Virus record (IMG/VR): IMGVR_UViG_3300034071_000909
Coordinates: 1 to 41,859 of that record
Reading direction: 5' to 3' (one strand)
DNA from: a virus
DNA length: 41,859 bases
The notes beneath the pieces were generated by a model, which saw nothing but the letters and a program-made list of their open reading frames with translations, had not been told where the DNA came from and searched no databases. The translations under genes and the position numbers were made by a program. How positions within the stretch are numbered: the stretch's first letter is position 1; the number at the start of each line of letters is the position of its first letter. Below are positions 40,287 through 41,859 of this stretch, in pieces.

Positions 40287-40700
40287 ATGAAAAACGAATC
40301 AGCATTTACCGCCAAAGCAATTCGCGCCGAACTTAAAAAGGCGTTTCCGTCAATCAAATTCAACGTAACATCTGAGCGTTATTCAGGCGGAAATTCGGTT
40401 CACATTGAATATACAGACGGCGTAACTACGGATAAAGTAGAGGCTGTTGTTAAGAAATACCAGTACGGCGAAGTATGCTCGATGGAAGATACATACGACA
40501 TTACAAACGCCATTGCCGGATTGCCGCAGGTAAAGTTTGTGAATATAGCGCGCAAAAAGTCTGCCGCTGTAATTGCTGAGTTGCTTAATGAGGTTCGCGC
40601 TGTTTGGGGTGACTGCAAAGACGGTGAAGACTTTCTGCCGAATGCCGGTGAGTACGCGATAACAATGGTTCACCGCCTGTTTGTAACCCGCTCTTACTAA
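40287..40700 (+). CDS. LPD29-like domain protein
   Basis: 137 residues from ATG 40287 (ACGACAATG context). AKAIRAELKKAFPSIKFNVT followed by SGGNSVHIEYTDG matches the LPD29 domain, a module found alone or in large polyvalent proteins of phages and conjugative elements. The role is unknown. First gene of the last operon. Confidence 0.72.
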   Translation: MKNESAFTAKAIRAELKKAFPSIKFNVTSERYSGGNSVHIEYTDGVTTDKVEAVVKKYQYGEVCSMEDTYDITNAIAGLPQVKFVNIARKKSAAVIAELLNEVRAVWGDCKDGEDFLPNAGEYAITMVHRLFVTRSY

Positions 40701-40714
40701 TCAACTAACTAACA

Positions 40715-40918
40715 ATGCACTATCCCACCACCTTATCAGCCGCCCGTAACCAGTTCCGCAAATCACCGGAACACAAAGACGGTTACACAGCATTCGTATG
40801 CAGCATAGGCCGCGAACACTCAGTTGTTTACTTAGCCGCTAATGCTGTTGTCGGCTCTATTATCGACGGCTTTACGGTGTGTGGATTGCTGCATCCTGAA
40901 CCTATGTTTAACAATTAA
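40715..40918 (+). CDS. Hypothetical protein
   Basis: 67 residues. Basic start, strand-rich middle (YTAFVCSIGREHSVVYLAAN). Between the LPD29 gene and the coiled-coil gene. Unknown. Confidence 0.5.
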   Translation: MHYPTTLSAARNQFRKSPEHKDGYTAFVCSIGREHSVVYLAANAVVGSIIDGFTVCGLLHPEPMFNN

Positions 40919-40934
40919 TAATTCACAACAACCA

Positions 40935-41859
40935 ATGGAAGAACAAACAAACACCCTGCCCGCCGAAGTGGCGCAGATTGCTCAATCGGTTTCAGCCGAA
41001 AAGAGAAACGAAGTTCAATCAGTACTTAACCATGTCTTTTCAGGTGTTTCAAAAATGCGGGCACAACTCGACGCTGTTGTGGTGTCCGACGAAACCGATA
41101 AGGTTAACATGAAGTTGGCAAACACAATACGGCTTGGCGTTCGTCAGGTTCGTTTGGATGCCGAAAAAGTATTCGACGCTAAGCGCGTTGAGGTTCAGGC
41201 TTTAATGATCTCGTTCAAAACCGAAGATCAACTGTGGCTGAAAGCAAAACAAACGATGCAACTGTTAACCAAAGAAATCGAAGAACAAGCGCGATGGAAA
41301 GAGGAAACTAAAGCGCGTTACGATGCTGAGCAAAAAGAACTGAAAGCACAGCAACGCATGGTTCAGGTGCAAAAGTTCAATCCTGAAATTCCGCGCAGTG
41401 ACTTTGAGCACATGACAGACGAGGCGTTTACCGTGTTTCTTTCTGGCCTTGAAAAGGCGCACAACGATAAGATTGAGGCGGCGCGGGCTGCCGAAGAACA
41501 GCGGATTGCAAAAGAAAAAGCAGATGCCGAAGAACGCGAACGTGTGCGACTTGAAAACGAGCGATTAAAAGCAGAAGCAGAAGCAAAGGAAAAGCAACTT
41601 GCCGACGAACGCGCTAAAGCAGCAGCAGAGAGAGCCGCAGCCGAAGAAAAGGCGCGTAAGGAGCGCGAAGCTATTGAGGCAAAAGCCGCCGAAGAAAAGC
41701 GAATTGCAGATGAAAAGCTGAAAGCCGAGCGTGAAGCAAAGGAAAAGCAACTTGCCGACGAACGCGCTAAAGCAGCAGCAGAGAGAGCCGCAGCCGAAGA
41801 AAAGGCGCGTAAGGAGCGCGAAGCTATTGAGGCAAAAGCCGCCGAAGAAAAGCGAATTG
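40935..41859 (+). CDS. Long coiled-coil phage protein, DUF1351-like (3' end missing)
   Basis: 308 residues visible, open to the edge. An N-terminal helical domain of about 170 residues (LGVRQVRLDAEKVFDAKRVE; KFNPEIPRSDFEHMTDEAF) is followed by a Glu/Ala/Lys/Arg-rich coiled coil. Proteins of this layout (DUF1351-like) often accompany phage recombinases. The coiled coil holds a 51-residue repeat (see the repeat entry), and the window ends in its second copy. Family tentative. Confidence 0.65.
   Translation, partial: MEEQTNTLPAEVAQIAQSVSAEKRNEVQSVLNHVFSGVSKMRAQLDAVVVSDETDKVNMKLANTIRLGVRQVRLDAEKVFDAKRVEVQALMISFKTEDQLWLKAKQTMQLLTKEIEEQARWKEETKARYDAEQKELKAQQRMVQVQKFNPEIPRSDFEHMTDEAFTVFLSGLEKAHNDKIEAARAAEEQRIAKEKADAEERERVRLENERLKAEAEAKEKQLADERAKAAAERAAAEEKARKEREAIEAKAAEEKRIADEKLKAEREAKEKQLADERAKAAAERAAAEEKARKEREAIEAKAAEEKRI
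41580..41859 (+). repeat. Tandem 153-base (51-codon) repeat at the window edge
   Basis: Bases 41580-41706 recur identically at 41733-41859, an offset of 153, keeping the frame. The shared stretch is exactly 127 bases and ends at the last base of the window. That suggests assembly stopped at a repeat of k-mer length; the true number of repeats is unknown. Confidence 0.85.

Noticed and set aside
1-41859. CRISPR array, tRNA genes, insertion sequences, integrase
   Set aside because: I saw no regularly spaced repeats, no tRNA fold, no transposase and no recombinase motif on either strand.

Overview
The window reads as most of the genome of a tailed double-stranded DNA phage with a long, probably non-contractile tail, infecting a member of the Bacteroidota. 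All genes I can support lie on the + strand, tightly packed with ATGA or short overlaps. The host assignment rests on three things: Bacteroidota-type promoters (TTTG, 18-20 nt, TANNTTTG) before several transcription units; start codons preceded by A-rich stretches rather than Shine-Dalgarno sequences; and protein families common in Bacteroidota phages. I see no integrase, no CI-type repressor, no tRNA and no recognisable endolysin. The left edge cuts a ParB-like gene. The right edge stops inside a coiled-coil gene, exactly at the end of a 127-bp repeat, so this looks like a contig and not a complete genome.

Layout. 1-9.0 kb is an early region: ParB-like fragment, a string of small unknown genes, a RecT annealing protein with a YqaJ-type exonuclease, a methyltransferase-like protein, a DUF4373-type replication protein with its partner, and a MESH1-like (p)ppGpp hydrolase-type HD protein. 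9.1-12.5 kb is a second run of small accessory genes (two single-pass membrane proteins, a YopX-like protein). 12.5-12.8 kb is a structured non-coding stretch. 12.8-20.1 kb is packaging and head: a secreted small protein, TerS, TerL, portal, scaffold-like protein and major capsid protein, closed by a strong terminator. 20.2-24.9 kb is a cassette of a small DNA-binding protein, four glycosyltransferase-like proteins, two methyltransferases and a zincin-like protein, inserted between head and tail genes. 25.0-38.8 kb is the tail module, with a probable -1 frameshifted assembly chaperone, a 1319-residue tape measure, tail-tip proteins and a fibre. 38.8-40.1 kb holds small proteins including holin-like membrane proteins. 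40.2 kb to the end starts another early-type operon.

The most unusual content is RNA. Two intergenic segments, about 5145-5250 and 6040-6139, differ in sequence but keep the same interlocking helices through compensatory changes, which points to a pseudoknotted RNA family placed just before two start codons. Two further promoter-RNA-terminator units sit at about 11.31-11.39 kb and 40.09-40.16 kb. Three early-type operons share one promoter/operator design. Three genes have their ATG a fixed distance after the -7 box, as expected for leaderless mRNAs.

How the parts may work together: the shared promoters would switch on recombination, replication and accessory genes; late genes follow in order of packaging, head, tail and probable lysis; the glycosylation cassette, with its own self-regulated promoter, may decorate the virion or alter host glycans. 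Function assignments come from motifs read by eye; no database search was run.
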